Shown here: piece by piece, positions 1 to 9,916 of the stretch
Numbering within the stretch: position 1 is the first letter of the stretch
Layout: each line of letters starts with the position of its first letter
Assembly (NCBI GenBank): GCA_963807925.1
Contig: CAWEDP010000002.1
Coordinates: forward strand, 1,364,001-1,428,000
Source of the DNA: CAWEDP01 sp963807925
GTDB lineage: Bacteria > Acidobacteriota > Vicinamibacteria > Vicinamibacterales > CAVVIG01
Reading direction: 5' to 3'
Length of the DNA stretch: 64,000 bases
Translations under genes and position numbers: made by a program
The notes under the pieces: model-generated
Told to the model about the DNA's origin: nothing
The model's input: the letters and a program-made list of their open reading frames with translations, nothing else
Databases searched by the model: none

Positions 1-2
1 GC

Positions 3-2105
3 GTGTCACACGACGCCACCAGCCTCGGGCGCCGCATCTTCGACGCCATGTTAGCCGCCGGGTATCGCGGACCGCTGCACGCGGTGAACGTCCACGGAGG
101 CGACATCGCGGGGCGACAGGCGTACCGATCGGTGCGCGACCTGCCGTCGCCCGTCGACCTGGCCGTAATCGCCGTTCCCCGCGACGCGGTCCTCGCGGTC
201 GTCGACGACTGCGCCGCCGCCGGCGTGAAGTCGCTCGTCGTCATCACGGCCGAATTCGCGGAGGTCGGGCCCGAGGGCCTGGCCGTGCAGAACGCGCTCC
301 TGGCCAAGGTGCGCGGCTACGGGATGAGGATGATCGGTCCCAACTGCATGGGGCTGCTCACGACCGACCTCGGGCTCAACGCCTCGTTCTCGCCGGTGTT
401 CCCGCCCCCCGGGCGGATCGCCTTCTCGTCCCAGAGCGGCGCGCTGGGGCTCGCGATTCTGTCGCTGGCCGCCGAGCGCGGCGTCGGCCTCTCGACCTTC
501 GTCAGCATCGGAAACAAGGCCGATGTGTCGAGCAACGACCTCATGCAGTTCTGGGAGGACGATGCGTCGACCGGCGTCATCCTGCTCTATCTCGAATCGT
601 TCGGCAACCCGCGCCGCTTTGCCCGCCTGGCGCGCCGCATCGGCCAGAAGAAGCCGATCGTGGCGGTGAAGGCCGGACGCACGCGTGCCGGCCACCGGGC
701 GGCCGGCAGCCATACCGCAGCGCTGGCCGCCAGCGAAGTCGCCGTCGATGCCCTGTTCCGTCAGGCAGGTGTGATCCGGGCCGACACGATCGACGAGATG
801 TTCGACCTCGCCGCCTGCCTCGATGCCCAGCCGCTCCCGACCGGACGCCGTGTCGCCATCGTCACCAACGCAGGCGGACCCGGCATCCTGGCGGTGGACG
901 CGTGCGAGGGCGCGGGGCTGACGCTGCCCGAGTTCTCCGACGCGACGCGCAATCGGCTCTCGGCGTTTCTGCCGGCCGCCGCCTCGCTCGGGAACCCTGT
1001 CGACATGGTCGCGGCAGCCGGAGCTGAGCAGTACCGCCGGACGATCGAAACCTGTCTTGCGAGCGAACAGGTCGACGCGCTGCTCGTCATCTACACGGCC
1101 GTGGACAACTCGCGCACGCCGGCGATCCTCGACGGAATCAGGCAGGGCGTGGCCGCCGGCCGTCGCGCAGGCGCGATCGCCAAGCCGGTCCTCGCGTGCG
1201 TCATGGCCGGCCCGGGCCATGCGCTGCCGCTCGAGGTGGACGGCGAACGGGTTCCCGCTTATGCGTTTCCGGAGAATGCCGTCCGAGCGCTCGGAAGGAT
1301 CTGCGCCTACGCGACCTGGCGCGCGCAGACGCCCGGTCTGTTCTGGAGCTTCAACGACATCCGCGCCGACGAGGGGCGAGCGGTGTGCCGCGAGGTCGTC
1401 GAACGGCGCGGCGAAGACTGGTTGACGCCCGACGAGTTCCAGCGAGTCGCCAGCGCGTTTGGCCTGCCGCTCGTGCCGGGCGTCCTGGCGCGCACCGCGG
1501 ATGACGCCATCGCTGTCGCGACGGTCGTCGGCCTTCCCGTCGCGGCGAAGCTGAGCTCGCCACGCCTGCTCCACAAGTCCGATGCCGATGGCGTCCGCCT
1601 GAACCTGACGACGCCACAGGCCGTTCGCAAGGCGTTCAACGAGATGGTGGCGAACGCAAAGAGCCGCGGCATCGAGCCGGTCGAGGGTGTGACGATCCAG
1701 CCGATGGTGTCGGACGGCACGGAGACGATCGTCGGGCTCGTCGACGATCCGTCGTTCGGCCCCCTGATTGGCGTCGGCCTCGGCGGCGTGAACGTGGAGG
1801 TGCTCGGCGGAGTGCAGTTCCGCGTCGGTCCGCTGACCGACCGCGATGCCGACGAGCTCCTTCGCGGGATGCGCGGCTTCGCGCTCCTGAACGGCGTCCG
1901 CGGCCGCCCGAAGGCGGATATCGACAGCCTCGCCGAGGTCATCCTGCGCGTGTCCCGGCTGGCTGAAGACGTACCCGAGATCCTGGAGCTCGATCTGAAT
2001 CCCGTGATCGTGCTCGCCGAAGGCCGCGGCTGCCGCATCGTGGACGCCCGGATGAAGGTGGGACACCCGGCGCGCCGGTACACGCCGACGCCCGCCGCAC
2101 CCTGA
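3..2105 (+). CDS. Acyl-CoA synthetase (NDP-forming), 5'-truncated by window edge
   Basis: The protein resembles the ADP-forming acetyl/acyl-CoA synthetase family, in which alpha and beta parts are fused and acyl-CoA is interconverted with acid plus ATP through a phosphohistidine. The visible protein has the end of a CoA-binding Rossmann domain, two succinyl-CoA-ligase-like domains with the phosphohistidine-type motif GSHTAALA near residue 234, and a C-terminal ATP-grasp domain from about residue 470 to 690. The first visible residues (SLGRRIFDAML) align with the interior of the family's N-terminal glycine loop. The in-frame GTG at base 3 is therefore probably not the true start and the gene begins upstream of the window. 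The substrate acid cannot be told from the sequence. The next gene is convergent. Confidence 0.85.
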   Translation: MSHDATSLGRRIFDAMLAAGYRGPLHAVNVHGGDIAGRQAYRSVRDLPSPVDLAVIAVPRDAVLAVVDDCAAAGVKSLVVITAEFAEVGPEGLAVQNALLAKVRGYGMRMIGPNCMGLLTTDLGLNASFSPVFPPPGRIAFSSQSGALGLAILSLAAERGVGLSTFVSIGNKADVSSNDLMQFWEDDASTGVILLYLESFGNPRRFARLARRIGQKKPIVAVKAGRTRAGHRAAGSHTAALAASEVAVDALFRQAGVIRADTIDEMFDLAACLDAQPLPTGRRVAIVTNAGGPGILAVDACEGAGLTLPEFSDATRNRLSAFLPAAASLGNPVDMVAAAGAEQYRRTIETCLASEQVDALLVIYTAVDNSRTPAILDGIRQGVAAGRRAGAIAKPVLACVMAGPGHALPLEVDGERVPAYAFPENAVRALGRICAYATWRAQTPGLFWSFNDIRADEGRAVCREVVERRGEDWLTPDEFQRVASAFGLPLVPGVLARTADDAIAVATVVGLPVAAKLSSPRLLHKSDADGVRLNLTTPQAVRKAFNEMVANAKSRGIEPVEGVTIQPMVSDGTETIVGLVDDPSFGPLIGVGLGGVNVEVLGGVQFRVGPLTDRDADELLRGMRGFALLNGVRGRPKADIDSLAEVILRVSRLAEDVPEILELDLNPVIVLAEGRGCRIVDARMKVGHPARRYTPTPAAP

Positions 2106-2130
2106 GCGCGTGACGGTCGTGAAACGGGGG

Positions 2131-3786
2131 CTATCGGTCCTCGAGGATCGCCGCGGCGGCGGGATATTCCTTCTTCGCGTTCGCGAAAAAGACGCCACCG
2201 GCCAGCATCAGCGGCGTCCATCCGAGCCTGGTCGTCGCATGCACGTCCGCGCCGTGATCGACGAGGAACTGGACGAGTGACGGCTGGCCCGACACGACGG
2301 CCGCGTGCAGCGCCGTGCTGCCGGTCCAGCGTGGATCGCCCATGACCTTGCCCGCGAGATCGTCCATGTTCAACGGGTAGTACAGCAGCGTGTACTGCGG
2401 ATCGCCGACCATCGCGTAGTCGCCGAAATCGGCGTGCGCGTTGATGTCGTTGCCCAGCTCCAGCGCCAGCTTCACCGCCTCCAGCCGCTCCGCTTCGGAG
2501 ACGCCGGTGAAGGGGCCTGGCGCTTCGCCTTCCCAATAGTCGAGGCCCGAGGCCGCCATGAGCGGCGTGACCCCGAGCACGTTCGGCATCTTCGGATCCG
2601 CGCCGTGGTCGGCGAGCAGTCGCATGTACGGCGCGTCGCCGTTGTGTGCCGCCACGTAGAACGGCGTCGCGCCCACGTAGGTGAGATAGTGACGACCCAG
2701 CTGGATGAGCGGGGGGTTCTTCATCGTGCCGCCCTCCTTGTCGAACTTCTTCTCCTCCCAGCGGATACGCACGTTCGGATTCGCGCCGTGCTCGAGCAGT
2801 TTCCCCGCCAGTTCGAGCGCGGTCGTGCGGCCGGTGGGCGGCGGCGGCCCGTGCGGCGTGTTGCCGACGCCGGCGGCGCCGTCGGCCCCCGGTTTTCGCA
2901 GCCACGCGAGCGTGTGCAGCGCCGAGCCGCGCGGATCGGGCGCGTTGGGATCGGCGCCGCGATCAATCAGCATCGACGCCACGTCGAAATAGCCGTTGAC
3001 GACCGCCATGTTCAGCGCGCTCGTCCCATCGGGCGCGACGTCGTCGACGGTGGCGCCTCGATCCAGGAGGACTCGCGCCGCGTCGGCGTGCGCGTTGCGG
3101 ACCGCGAACAGAACGCTCGTCCATCCGGATTTCGACCGTGCGTTCACCTCCGCGCCGTACTCGACCAGCAGGCTCGCCGCCTCGGCGTTGCCCGCCGACG
3201 CCGCCCACATCAGCGCCGTCTGGCCCTTGTACGGCTCGGCGACGTTCACCTTCGCGCCGCGATCGAGCAGCGCCTTCATCGCCGCCACGTTGCCTGTCAG
3301 AGAGGCCGTCATGAGCGCCGTCTGCCCCTCTTCCGACGTGCCGTTGGCGTCGGCGCCCGCCTTCAGCAGCCGCTCGACGATGACGGCGCTTCCGTTGGCG
3401 CACGCGAGCGAGAGCGGCGTCACCCGGTACCGCGTCGTCGCCCGCACGTTCGCGCCGGCGGCCAGGAGCAGGGCGACGATTTCGGGACGATCGAGACGCG
3501 CGGCCCAGTGGAGCGCGGTTGAACCGTCGGGCTCGGCGGCATTCACGTCCACGTGCTGCGCGATCAGCGTTCGCACCGTCTGGACGTCGGTGCGCCTGAC
3601 CGCGTCGACGAGCCGCAGATCCGCCGCGCCAGCCATGAGGCTGGTCACGCCTGCCGCCCACAGCGACACGACGGCAATGCATCTCAGCGGAACGTTCGTA
3701 GGGGCCCTCGCTGCGGCGGATTGTAGCGTGCCCTCGACGGCAATGCTAGTAAGATGGCCCGCGGTGCGCTCCGTCTCGGTCATCAC
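2131..3786 (-). CDS. Secreted ankyrin-repeat protein
   Basis: About ten ankyrin repeats run through the protein, each with the usual core (for example DGSTALHWAARLDRPEIVALL and GQTALMWAASAGNAEAASLL) separated by about 33 residues. Before the first repeat lies a hydrophobic stretch ending SLMAGAADLR that reads as a signal peptide, so export is likely. Ankyrin proteins bind other proteins and no partner is suggested here. The start is uncertain. The first ATG gives a long N-terminal extension before the signal peptide and overlaps the start of the divergent DUF1592 gene. A CTG at 3687 or GTG at 3669 would fit the signal peptide better, but neither has a good ribosome-binding site. Confidence 0.8.
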   Translation of the reverse strand: MMTETERTAGHLTSIAVEGTLQSAAARAPTNVPLRCIAVVSLWAAGVTSLMAGAADLRLVDAVRRTDVQTVRTLIAQHVDVNAAEPDGSTALHWAARLDRPEIVALLLAAGANVRATTRYRVTPLSLACANGSAVIVERLLKAGADANGTSEEGQTALMTASLTGNVAAMKALLDRGAKVNVAEPYKGQTALMWAASAGNAEAASLLVEYGAEVNARSKSGWTSVLFAVRNAHADAARVLLDRGATVDDVAPDGTSALNMAVVNGYFDVASMLIDRGADPNAPDPRGSALHTLAWLRKPGADGAAGVGNTPHGPPPPTGRTTALELAGKLLEHGANPNVRIRWEEKKFDKEGGTMKNPPLIQLGRHYLTYVGATPFYVAAHNGDAPYMRLLADHGADPKMPNVLGVTPLMAASGLDYWEGEAPGPFTGVSEAERLEAVKLALELGNDINAHADFGDYAMVGDPQYTLLYYPLNMDDLAGKVMGDPRWTGSTALHAAVVSGQPSLVQFLVDHGADVHATTRLGWTPLMLAGGVFFANAKKEYPAAAAILEDR

Positions 3787-6122
3787 CGTCGCACTGGCTG
3801 TTGCCCTTTCGGGCGTGCGCTCGGGAGCCGCCGTCCTGTCGCCGCCCCAGCCGCCGGCACCGAACGCGCCGGCCGCGGTGTTTCAGAAGGTACTGCGTCA
3901 CGTGCCACAACGATCGGCTGAAGACGGCGGGACTGGTCCTCGACCCTGCGGACGCCGCGCAGGCGGGCGCCCACCCGGAACTCTGGGAAAAGGTGGTTCG
4001 CAAGCTGCGGTCCGGGACGATGCCTCCCGCCGGGGCGCCGCGGCCGGACGCCGGCACCTACGACGCGGTCGCCACGTTCGTCGAAACCCAGCTCGATCGC
4101 GCCGCCGCCGCGCATCCCAATCCCGGCCGCCTGCCGCTGCTGCATCGGCTCACCCGCACCGAGTACGCCAATGCGGTTCGCGATCTGCTGGCCGTCGACT
4201 GGCTGCCTCGAGAGCTCGATTTCTCCCTGCTCCTTCCTGCCGACAACGTGTCGAGCGGATTCGACAACATCGCCGATCTCCTCTTCCTGCCGCCGCCGAC
4301 CATGGAACGCTACCTGGACGCGGCGCGGAAGATCAGCCGGCTGGCGGTCGGCGATCCGGACACGCCGGTGATGGTCAACATCCACCGGCTGCACCCTGAA
4401 GAGTGGCAGGACGTGCGGGTGGACGAGCTGCCGATCGGGACCCGCGGAGGCCTCGCCGTTCGCGCCTACTTCCCGCTCGACGCCGACTACGTGGTCAAGG
4501 TCGATCTCGCCGGCGTGCCACGGGATGCGCACCAGCTGGAGCTGACCATCGATCAGGAGCGCGTCGCGCTGTCGTCGGTCGGCGGAGCCGCCCGCGGCGG
4601 CCGGGGACGCGGCGCGGCGCCAGACCGCCCGCTCGAGTTCCGCGTGCCGGTCAAGGCGGGGCCGCGGCTCCTCGGCGTCACTTTCGTCGAACAGAACGAG
4701 GTGCGCGACGAGGAGACGCTCCGGCCGCGCATGCGCGGCCGCGGCACCCAGCCTGCGCTCGCCAGCGTCACGATCAGCGGTCCGTACGACGCCAGGGGCC
4801 CCGGTGACACCCCGGGCCGCCGCCGCATCTTCGAGTGCCGGCCTGCCGCGGCGGCCGAGGAACACGCCTGCGTCGTAGGCATCCTCTCGACGCTGGTTCG
4901 CCGCGCGTACCGCCGTCCCGCGGCGGCGTCGGACATCGACCGTCTCCTGCCCTTCTACGCCGCCGGGCGCGCCGAGCGGGATTTCGATCGGGGCATCCAG
5001 AAGGCGATTGAGCGGGTGCTCGTGAGCCCCGAGTTCCTCTTCCGCGTGGAGCGCGAGACGCCGGGCGCGCCGCACCGCATCTCCGATCTCGAGCTCGCGT
5101 CGCGGCTGTCGTTCTTTCTCTGGAGCAGCATCCCCGACGACCAGCTGATCGAGACGGCCGTACGCGGTCAGCTGTCGAACCCGGCGACGCTCGACGCTGA
5201 AGTGCGGCGGATGCTGTCCGACCCCCGGTCGGAATCGATGGTCACCAACTTTGCCGCGCAGTGGCTGTTCCTGCGCGACCTGGACGCGAAGCAGCCGGAC
5301 GAGATCCTCTTCCCCGATTTCGACCAAACGCTCCGTGACGGCTTCCGGCGCGAGACCGAGCTGTTCCTCGACAGCGTGCTCCGCGACCAGCGCAGCGTCC
5401 TGGATCTGCTGTCGGCGGACTACACGTTCCTCAACGAGCGGCTCGCTCGCCACTACGGCATCCCGGGCGTGCAGGGGAGCTACTTCCGGCGGGTCGCGCT
5501 CCGGGCGGGCAGCCCTCGCGGCGGCCTGCTGGGCCAGGGCAGCATCCTGACGCTGACCTCGTACGCCACGCGCACCTCGCCGGTCGTGCGCGGCAAATGG
5601 GTGCTGGAGAACCTGCTCGGGGCGCCGCCGCCGCCGCCGCCGCCGAACGTCCCGGCCTTGAAGACGACGGGGACCGACCCGGGTCGGACGCTCTCGATGC
5701 GCGACGCCATGGCACAGCACCGTGCGAATCCGGCCTGCGCGAGCTGTCACGCGCGCATGGATCCCATCGGCTTCGCCCTGGAGAATTTCGACGCCGTCGG
5801 GCGCTGGCGGGACCACGAGTCGGGCCGTCCGATCGACGCCTCGGGCACCCTGCCGGGCGGTGAACGATTCGACGGCATCGCCGGCCTCAGGCAGACGCTG
5901 CTCGCGCATCCCGAGCCGTTCGTCTCGACAGTGACCGAGAAGCTCCTGATGTACGCGCTGGGCCGGAACCTGCAGTACTATGACGCGCCGGCGGTTCGGG
6001 CGATCGTCCGGGATGCCGCGCGGGGCCATTACACGCTGAGCTCGCTGGTGTCGGGGGTCGTGCGGAGCGTGCCGTTCCAGCTGCGTTCGAATGACGGCGA
6101 ACGCCGGGATGCGAGGAGGTGA
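3743..6122 (+). CDS. DUF1592/DUF1588-family exported cytochrome-like protein, frameshifted near its N-terminus
   Basis: This is a member of the multidomain DUF1587-DUF1595-DUF1592-DUF1588-DUF1585 family common in Acidobacteriota and Planctomycetota, whose biochemical role is unknown. A heme-type motif CVTCH stands at the start of the mature domain and a second, CASCH, near the C-terminus (5740-5755). The signal peptide (MLVRWPAVRSVSVITVALAV, from ATG 3743) is in a different frame from the CVTCH motif. Removing one G at 3889-3890 would join them as ...AAVFQK-YCVTCHN, exactly the expected sequence. Translation from 3801 in the downstream frame gives a non-conserved arginine-rich start and is probably wrong. 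A run of seven prolines lies at 5620-5645. It is followed nine bases later by a DUF1552 gene, its usual partner. Confidence 0.8.
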
Positions 6123-6131
6123 AGGGCGGCG

Positions 6132-7472
6132 ATGGTTGTCACCAAACGAACCCTGCCTCGTCGGACCTTCCTCCGCGGCATCGGCGTGTCGATGACGTTG
6201 CCGTTCCTCGACGCGATGGTGCCGGCGCTTTCGGCGTCGGGCGAACCGACGCCCCGTCTCGGCTTCATCTACGTTTCCAACGGCGTCATCCAGAACCAGT
6301 GGAAGCCGGCGGCAACGGGCGCGGACTTCGAGCTCTCGCCGATACTCAAGCCGCTCGATCCCGTCCGGCACCAGGTGAACGTCCTCAGCGGGTTGTCGCA
6401 TCTGCAGGCCGACACGTTCGGCGACGGCACCGGTGACCACCCGCGCGCCTCAGCGGTGTGGCTCACCGGCGTCCATGCGTACGATCGCACGATGCCCGGC
6501 GTGGAAGTCCGGCTCGCGACCACGGCGGACCAACTGGCCGCCCGGAAGATCGGCGCGGGCACCCGGCTGCCGTCCATCGAGCTGAGCGTCGATGCGCCGA
6601 CACAGGGCGCGTGCGACTCGGGCGACTGCTTCTACGTCAACACGATTTCGTGGCGCAATCCGACGACGCCGAATCCGACCGAGTCGCATCCCCGCCTCGT
6701 CTTCGAACGGCTCTTCGGCGACGGCGGCAGTGCCGGCGAGCGGCTGGCGCGAGCCAGGGACACCGGCAGCATCCTCGATTCGGTTGCCGCCGAGGCCCGG
6801 TCGTTGGCGCGGACCCTCGGCCCGGGCGACGCGTCCAAGCTGACCGAGTATCTCGACTCGATCCGGGAGATCGAGCAGCGGATCCAGATCACCGAGACCA
6901 GCAGCACCGCCTCCTTCGAGCTGCCGTTACGTCCCGTGGACGTGCCCGACTCGTTCGACGAGTACACGAAACTGATGCTCGACCTGATGGTGCTGGCGTT
7001 CCGGGCCGACGTCACCCGCGTCTTCACGATGATCATGGCCCGCGAGCTCAGCCCGCGAACCTTTCCGCAGATCGGCGTTCCCGAGCAGCATCACCCGACC
7101 TCGCATCACCGCAATGATCCGGGGCTCATCGCCAAGAAGGCCAGGATCGACACCTATCACGTCCAGCTCCTCACGCACTTCCTCACGCGACTCGACGCGA
7201 CGCGCGACGGGGATGGCTCGCTTCTCGACCACAGTCTGATTCTGTATGGCGGCGGGATGGGCGACGGCAACCTGCACCGCCATGCCGACCTGCCCTGCCT
7301 GCTCGCCGGTCGTCTCGGCGGCCGGCTCAAGACGGGGAGGCACCTCGCCTACGCCGACGACACGCCGATGGCCAATCTGCTGCTGACGGTGCTCGACAAG
7401 GTCGGCGTCCAGCTCGAGAAGCTGGGCGACAGCTCGGGGTTCCTGCAGCCTGACTATCTCTCGCTTGCCTGA
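6132..7472 (+). CDS. DUF1552 protein with Tat signal
   Basis: The N-terminus LPRRTFLRGIGVSMTLPFL is a twin-arginine signal, so the folded protein is probably exported. The body matches the DUF1552 family (RLGFIYVSNGVIQNQWKP, conserved RADVTRVFTMIMARE, and LYGGGMGDGNLH near the C-terminus). The last part recalls the alkaline-phosphatase-like fold of the related DUF1501 proteins, but no reaction is established. It sits nine bases behind the DUF1592 gene, the standard arrangement for these two families, and is almost certainly cotranscribed with it. At 446 residues it is of normal family length and intact. Confidence 0.88.
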   Translation: MVVTKRTLPRRTFLRGIGVSMTLPFLDAMVPALSASGEPTPRLGFIYVSNGVIQNQWKPAATGADFELSPILKPLDPVRHQVNVLSGLSHLQADTFGDGTGDHPRASAVWLTGVHAYDRTMPGVEVRLATTADQLAARKIGAGTRLPSIELSVDAPTQGACDSGDCFYVNTISWRNPTTPNPTESHPRLVFERLFGDGGSAGERLARARDTGSILDSVAAEARSLARTLGPGDASKLTEYLDSIREIEQRIQITETSSTASFELPLRPVDVPDSFDEYTKLMLDLMVLAFRADVTRVFTMIMARELSPRTFPQIGVPEQHHPTSHHRNDPGLIAKKARIDTYHVQLLTHFLTRLDATRDGDGSLLDHSLILYGGGMGDGNLHRHADLPCLLAGRLGGRLKTGRHLAYADDTPMANLLLTVLDKVGVQLEKLGDSSGFLQPDYLSLA

Positions 7473-7511
7473 CGCGGTCGCCGGTCAGCAGAAGGACGCG
7501 TCCGCGACTTG

Positions 7512-9311
7512 ATGGCGCTCCCCGCCTCTTCGCGTGAGCGACTGCTCGCCGCGGCGATGCTGGCGGCGGCGTTCGTCTACCTCGTGCCGTTCGTGCCGAG
7601 GGGCTGGATTCCGCACGATGAAGGCATGCTGGGTCAGTCCGCCGAATACGTGCTGCGCGGCGGCCTTCCGCATGTCGCCTATGAGGAAGCCTATACGGGA
7701 GGGCTCTCGTGGCTGTACGCGGCCGCGTTCAGGATTGCCGGCGTCGATCTCCTGAACCTCCGCTGGCTGCTGTTCGTCGCCGCGTGCGGCTCGGCGTGGC
7801 TCGTCTACGCCGTCCTCAGGCGGTTTCTCCCGCCGCCTGCGGCCGCCCTGGGCGCATGGGTCGCCATCGTGTGGAGCTTTCCCAACTACTTCGCCGGGCT
7901 GCCGTCCTGGTGGCTGCTGGTGTGCGCCCTGCTGTGCGTGTGGGCGATGGTTCGCCATGCGGAAACGGATCGCTGGCCGTTTCTCGTGCTGGCGGGGGTG
8001 GCTGCCGGTCTGGCCGTCGCCATCAAGCAGACCGGCAGCTATCTGGTGATCGCGCTCGTGCTGGCGGTGCTCTATGACGGCGGTCGTGCACGGCCACGCA
8101 GCTCGGATCGGGTCGTGTGGGTCGAGCGCGCGGTTCGATGGGGCGCCGCGGCTGCCGCCCTTGCGTTCGCGACGCTCATCCTCGCGCCCCGGCTGGTCGC
8201 GGCCGAAGGCATCTACTTGTGGTGCCCGGCAGCGGCGTGCGCGCTCGTCCTGTTCACCCCGGCCGAACGATCGTCGGATGCTCCGCCCCGGGCCCAGATC
8301 TGGCGCCTCCTGGCGGCGCTCGCCGGGGCTGCGGCGCCGATGATTGTCCTGCTGCTGCCCTACGTGCGGCATGGCCACGTCGCCGATTTCGTCAACGGCT
8401 GGATCGTCCTTCCTCAGAAGCGGCTGGCGTCCGCATCCGCGCCGATGCAAGGCGGCTGGACGATCCTCTCGGGTCTCCCGCTCGTGGCCGTCATCACGCG
8501 AGCGCCAGCGCTCCGGGCAGGCGGCACCATCGTGAAGGTCGCGGCCTGGGCGGCGGCGATCGTCCTCCCGATTGCTGCGTTGTGGCACACCGCCAGCTAT
8601 CAGGCGATCTGGCAGTCCGCGCGCGCGTTCGCGGCGCTCGCGCCACTTGCGGTCTGCTGGCGGCTGGCGTCCGGCGCGGTGGCGCGTGCCGAGCACCGGG
8701 CGGTGCTTCACGCCTCGGCGGCCGCGCTGGCCTGGACGTCCATCAACCAGTTCCCGTTCGCAGCGCCGATCTACTTCTCGTACGTCACGCCGCTCGCGGT
8801 CATCGCGGCTGTCGCCGCCGCCCGCACCAGCGCCGCCGCGCCCCGCTGGACGCTCCTCCCCTGGGGGGTCATGCTGCTGTCGTTTGCGATCCTGAGCACC
8901 AACCGCACCTATGTCGAATCGCTCGGCGTGAAACACGAACCGCGTCGGTTCGACGCGAAGCTCAACCTGCCCAGGGCGCACCTGCGGGTCGGCGGCGGCG
9001 ACGCGTTCGTGTACCGGGGACTCGTCGCCGGGATCCTCTCGCACCTGCAGGTCGGTCCGTTGGTCGCCGGCCCCGACTGTCCCGAGGTGTATTTCCTCAC
9101 GGGCCTGCCCAATCCGACGGGCCGGCTGTTCGACTTCTTCTCCGATCGGGCCGACCCCGACAATCCGGCGCCCTGGAACCGGGGGAACACCATCGTCATC
9201 AACCACGTGCCGGAGTTCTCGCCGGCGCCGTCGGAGCTCCTGGTGGAGCGCCTCCGGCGCCTGTTCCCGCAGGGACAGGAGTTCGGGAAATTCGAGCTCC
9301 GATGGCGATGA
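7512..9311 (+). CDS. Polytopic GT-C-like membrane glycosyltransferase
   Basis: The protein is about 599 residues long with roughly ten hydrophobic segments. The first extracytoplasmic loop carries an acidic motif (WIPHDEGMLGQ) of the kind used by the ArnT/PMT GT-C superfamily, which transfer sugars from polyprenyl-phosphate donors. The C-terminal third is soluble and extracytoplasmic. I start it at ATG 7512; a TTG lies immediately upstream. It is the first of four overlapping genes that also encode a GT2 polyprenyl-phosphate sugar synthase-like enzyme and two methyltransferases, so it may use a lipid-linked sugar made by the third gene. The acceptor is unknown. Confidence 0.7.
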   Translation: MALPASSRERLLAAAMLAAAFVYLVPFVPRGWIPHDEGMLGQSAEYVLRGGLPHVAYEEAYTGGLSWLYAAAFRIAGVDLLNLRWLLFVAACGSAWLVYAVLRRFLPPPAAALGAWVAIVWSFPNYFAGLPSWWLLVCALLCVWAMVRHAETDRWPFLVLAGVAAGLAVAIKQTGSYLVIALVLAVLYDGGRARPRSSDRVVWVERAVRWGAAAAALAFATLILAPRLVAAEGIYLWCPAAACALVLFTPAERSSDAPPRAQIWRLLAALAGAAAPMIVLLLPYVRHGHVADFVNGWIVLPQKRLASASAPMQGGWTILSGLPLVAVITRAPALRAGGTIVKVAAWAAAIVLPIAALWHTASYQAIWQSARAFAALAPLAVCWRLASGAVARAEHRAVLHASAAALAWTSINQFPFAAPIYFSYVTPLAVIAAVAAARTSAAAPRWTLLPWGVMLLSFAILSTNRTYVESLGVKHEPRRFDAKLNLPRAHLRVGGGDAFVYRGLVAGILSHLQVGPLVAGPDCPEVYFLTGLPNPTGRLFDFFSDRADPDNPAPWNRGNTIVINHVPEFSPAPSELLVERLRRLFPQGQEFGKFELRWR

Positions 9312-9916
9312 GACGCCTCGTCGATCGGCTGCTGGAGCATCCCGCCGTGTACGCGGCGTGGCAGGCGCCGTTCGTCGCGCAGAAATTCGCTCCCGTGGAG
9401 CGCCGTCTCCGCGGCGCCGAGATCCGCCGCGTGCTCGATGTCGGGTGCGGGCCCGGCACCAACGCGCCGCGCTTCGCCGCAGCCGACTACGTTGGCGTGG
9501 ATATCAACGAAGACTATCTGGCGATCGCGCGCGCCCGACACCGTGGCCGATTCATCCAGGCGGATCTCGCGCGCGCCGACCTGTCGTCGCTCGGGACCTT
9601 CGACACGATTCTCGTCAACAGCTTCCTGCATCACCTGCCGGATGAGGTCGTCGTTCGCCTGCTCGCGCAGCTTCGCGATCGGCTCGCTCCCGGCGGGCAC
9701 GTGCACCTGCTCGAGCTCGTGCGGCCGGACGGGCCGTCGCTGGCGCGCCTGATGGCGAGGCTCGATCGGGGACGGTACGCGCGGTCGCTCGGCACCTGGC
9801 GAGACCTGTTCGAGGGCTGCTTCGACCCGGTCCACGTGGAGCCGTACATGCTGGGCGGCCGTCTCTGGGCCATGGTGTACTTCCAGGGCAGGGCGAGATC
9901 ATGCGGCTCTCGGTAG
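9302..9916 (+). CDS. Class I SAM-dependent methyltransferase
   Basis: A Rossmann-type methyltransferase with glycine loop VLDVGCGPGTN near residue 43, acidic motif VGVDINEDYL and post-motif LVNSFLHHLPDE. The methyl acceptor is unknown, but the operon suggests a glycan, lipid-linked sugar or similar small molecule. Two ATGs (9302 and 9308) are possible. The second overlaps the previous stop as ATGA, a common translational coupling. The 3' end overlaps the next gene by 16 bases. Confidence 0.8.
   Translation: MAMRRLVDRLLEHPAVYAAWQAPFVAQKFAPVERRLRGAEIRRVLDVGCGPGTNAPRFAAADYVGVDINEDYLAIARARHRGRFIQADLARADLSSLGTFDTILVNSFLHHLPDEVVVRLLAQLRDRLAPGGHVHLLELVRPDGPSLARLMARLDRGRYARSLGTWRDLFEGCFDPVHVEPYMLGGRLWAMVYFQGRARSCGSR

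Noticed and set aside
51..2198. Very long open frames antisense to clear genes throughout the window
   Set aside because: High GC makes stop codons rare on the other strand. These frames lack known domains, are rich in Arg/Gly/Ala and overlap conserved genes completely.
5620..5645. CCG repeat in the DUF1592 gene as a phase-variable repeat
   Set aside because: It encodes a proline run in frame, and a three-base unit would not shift the frame.
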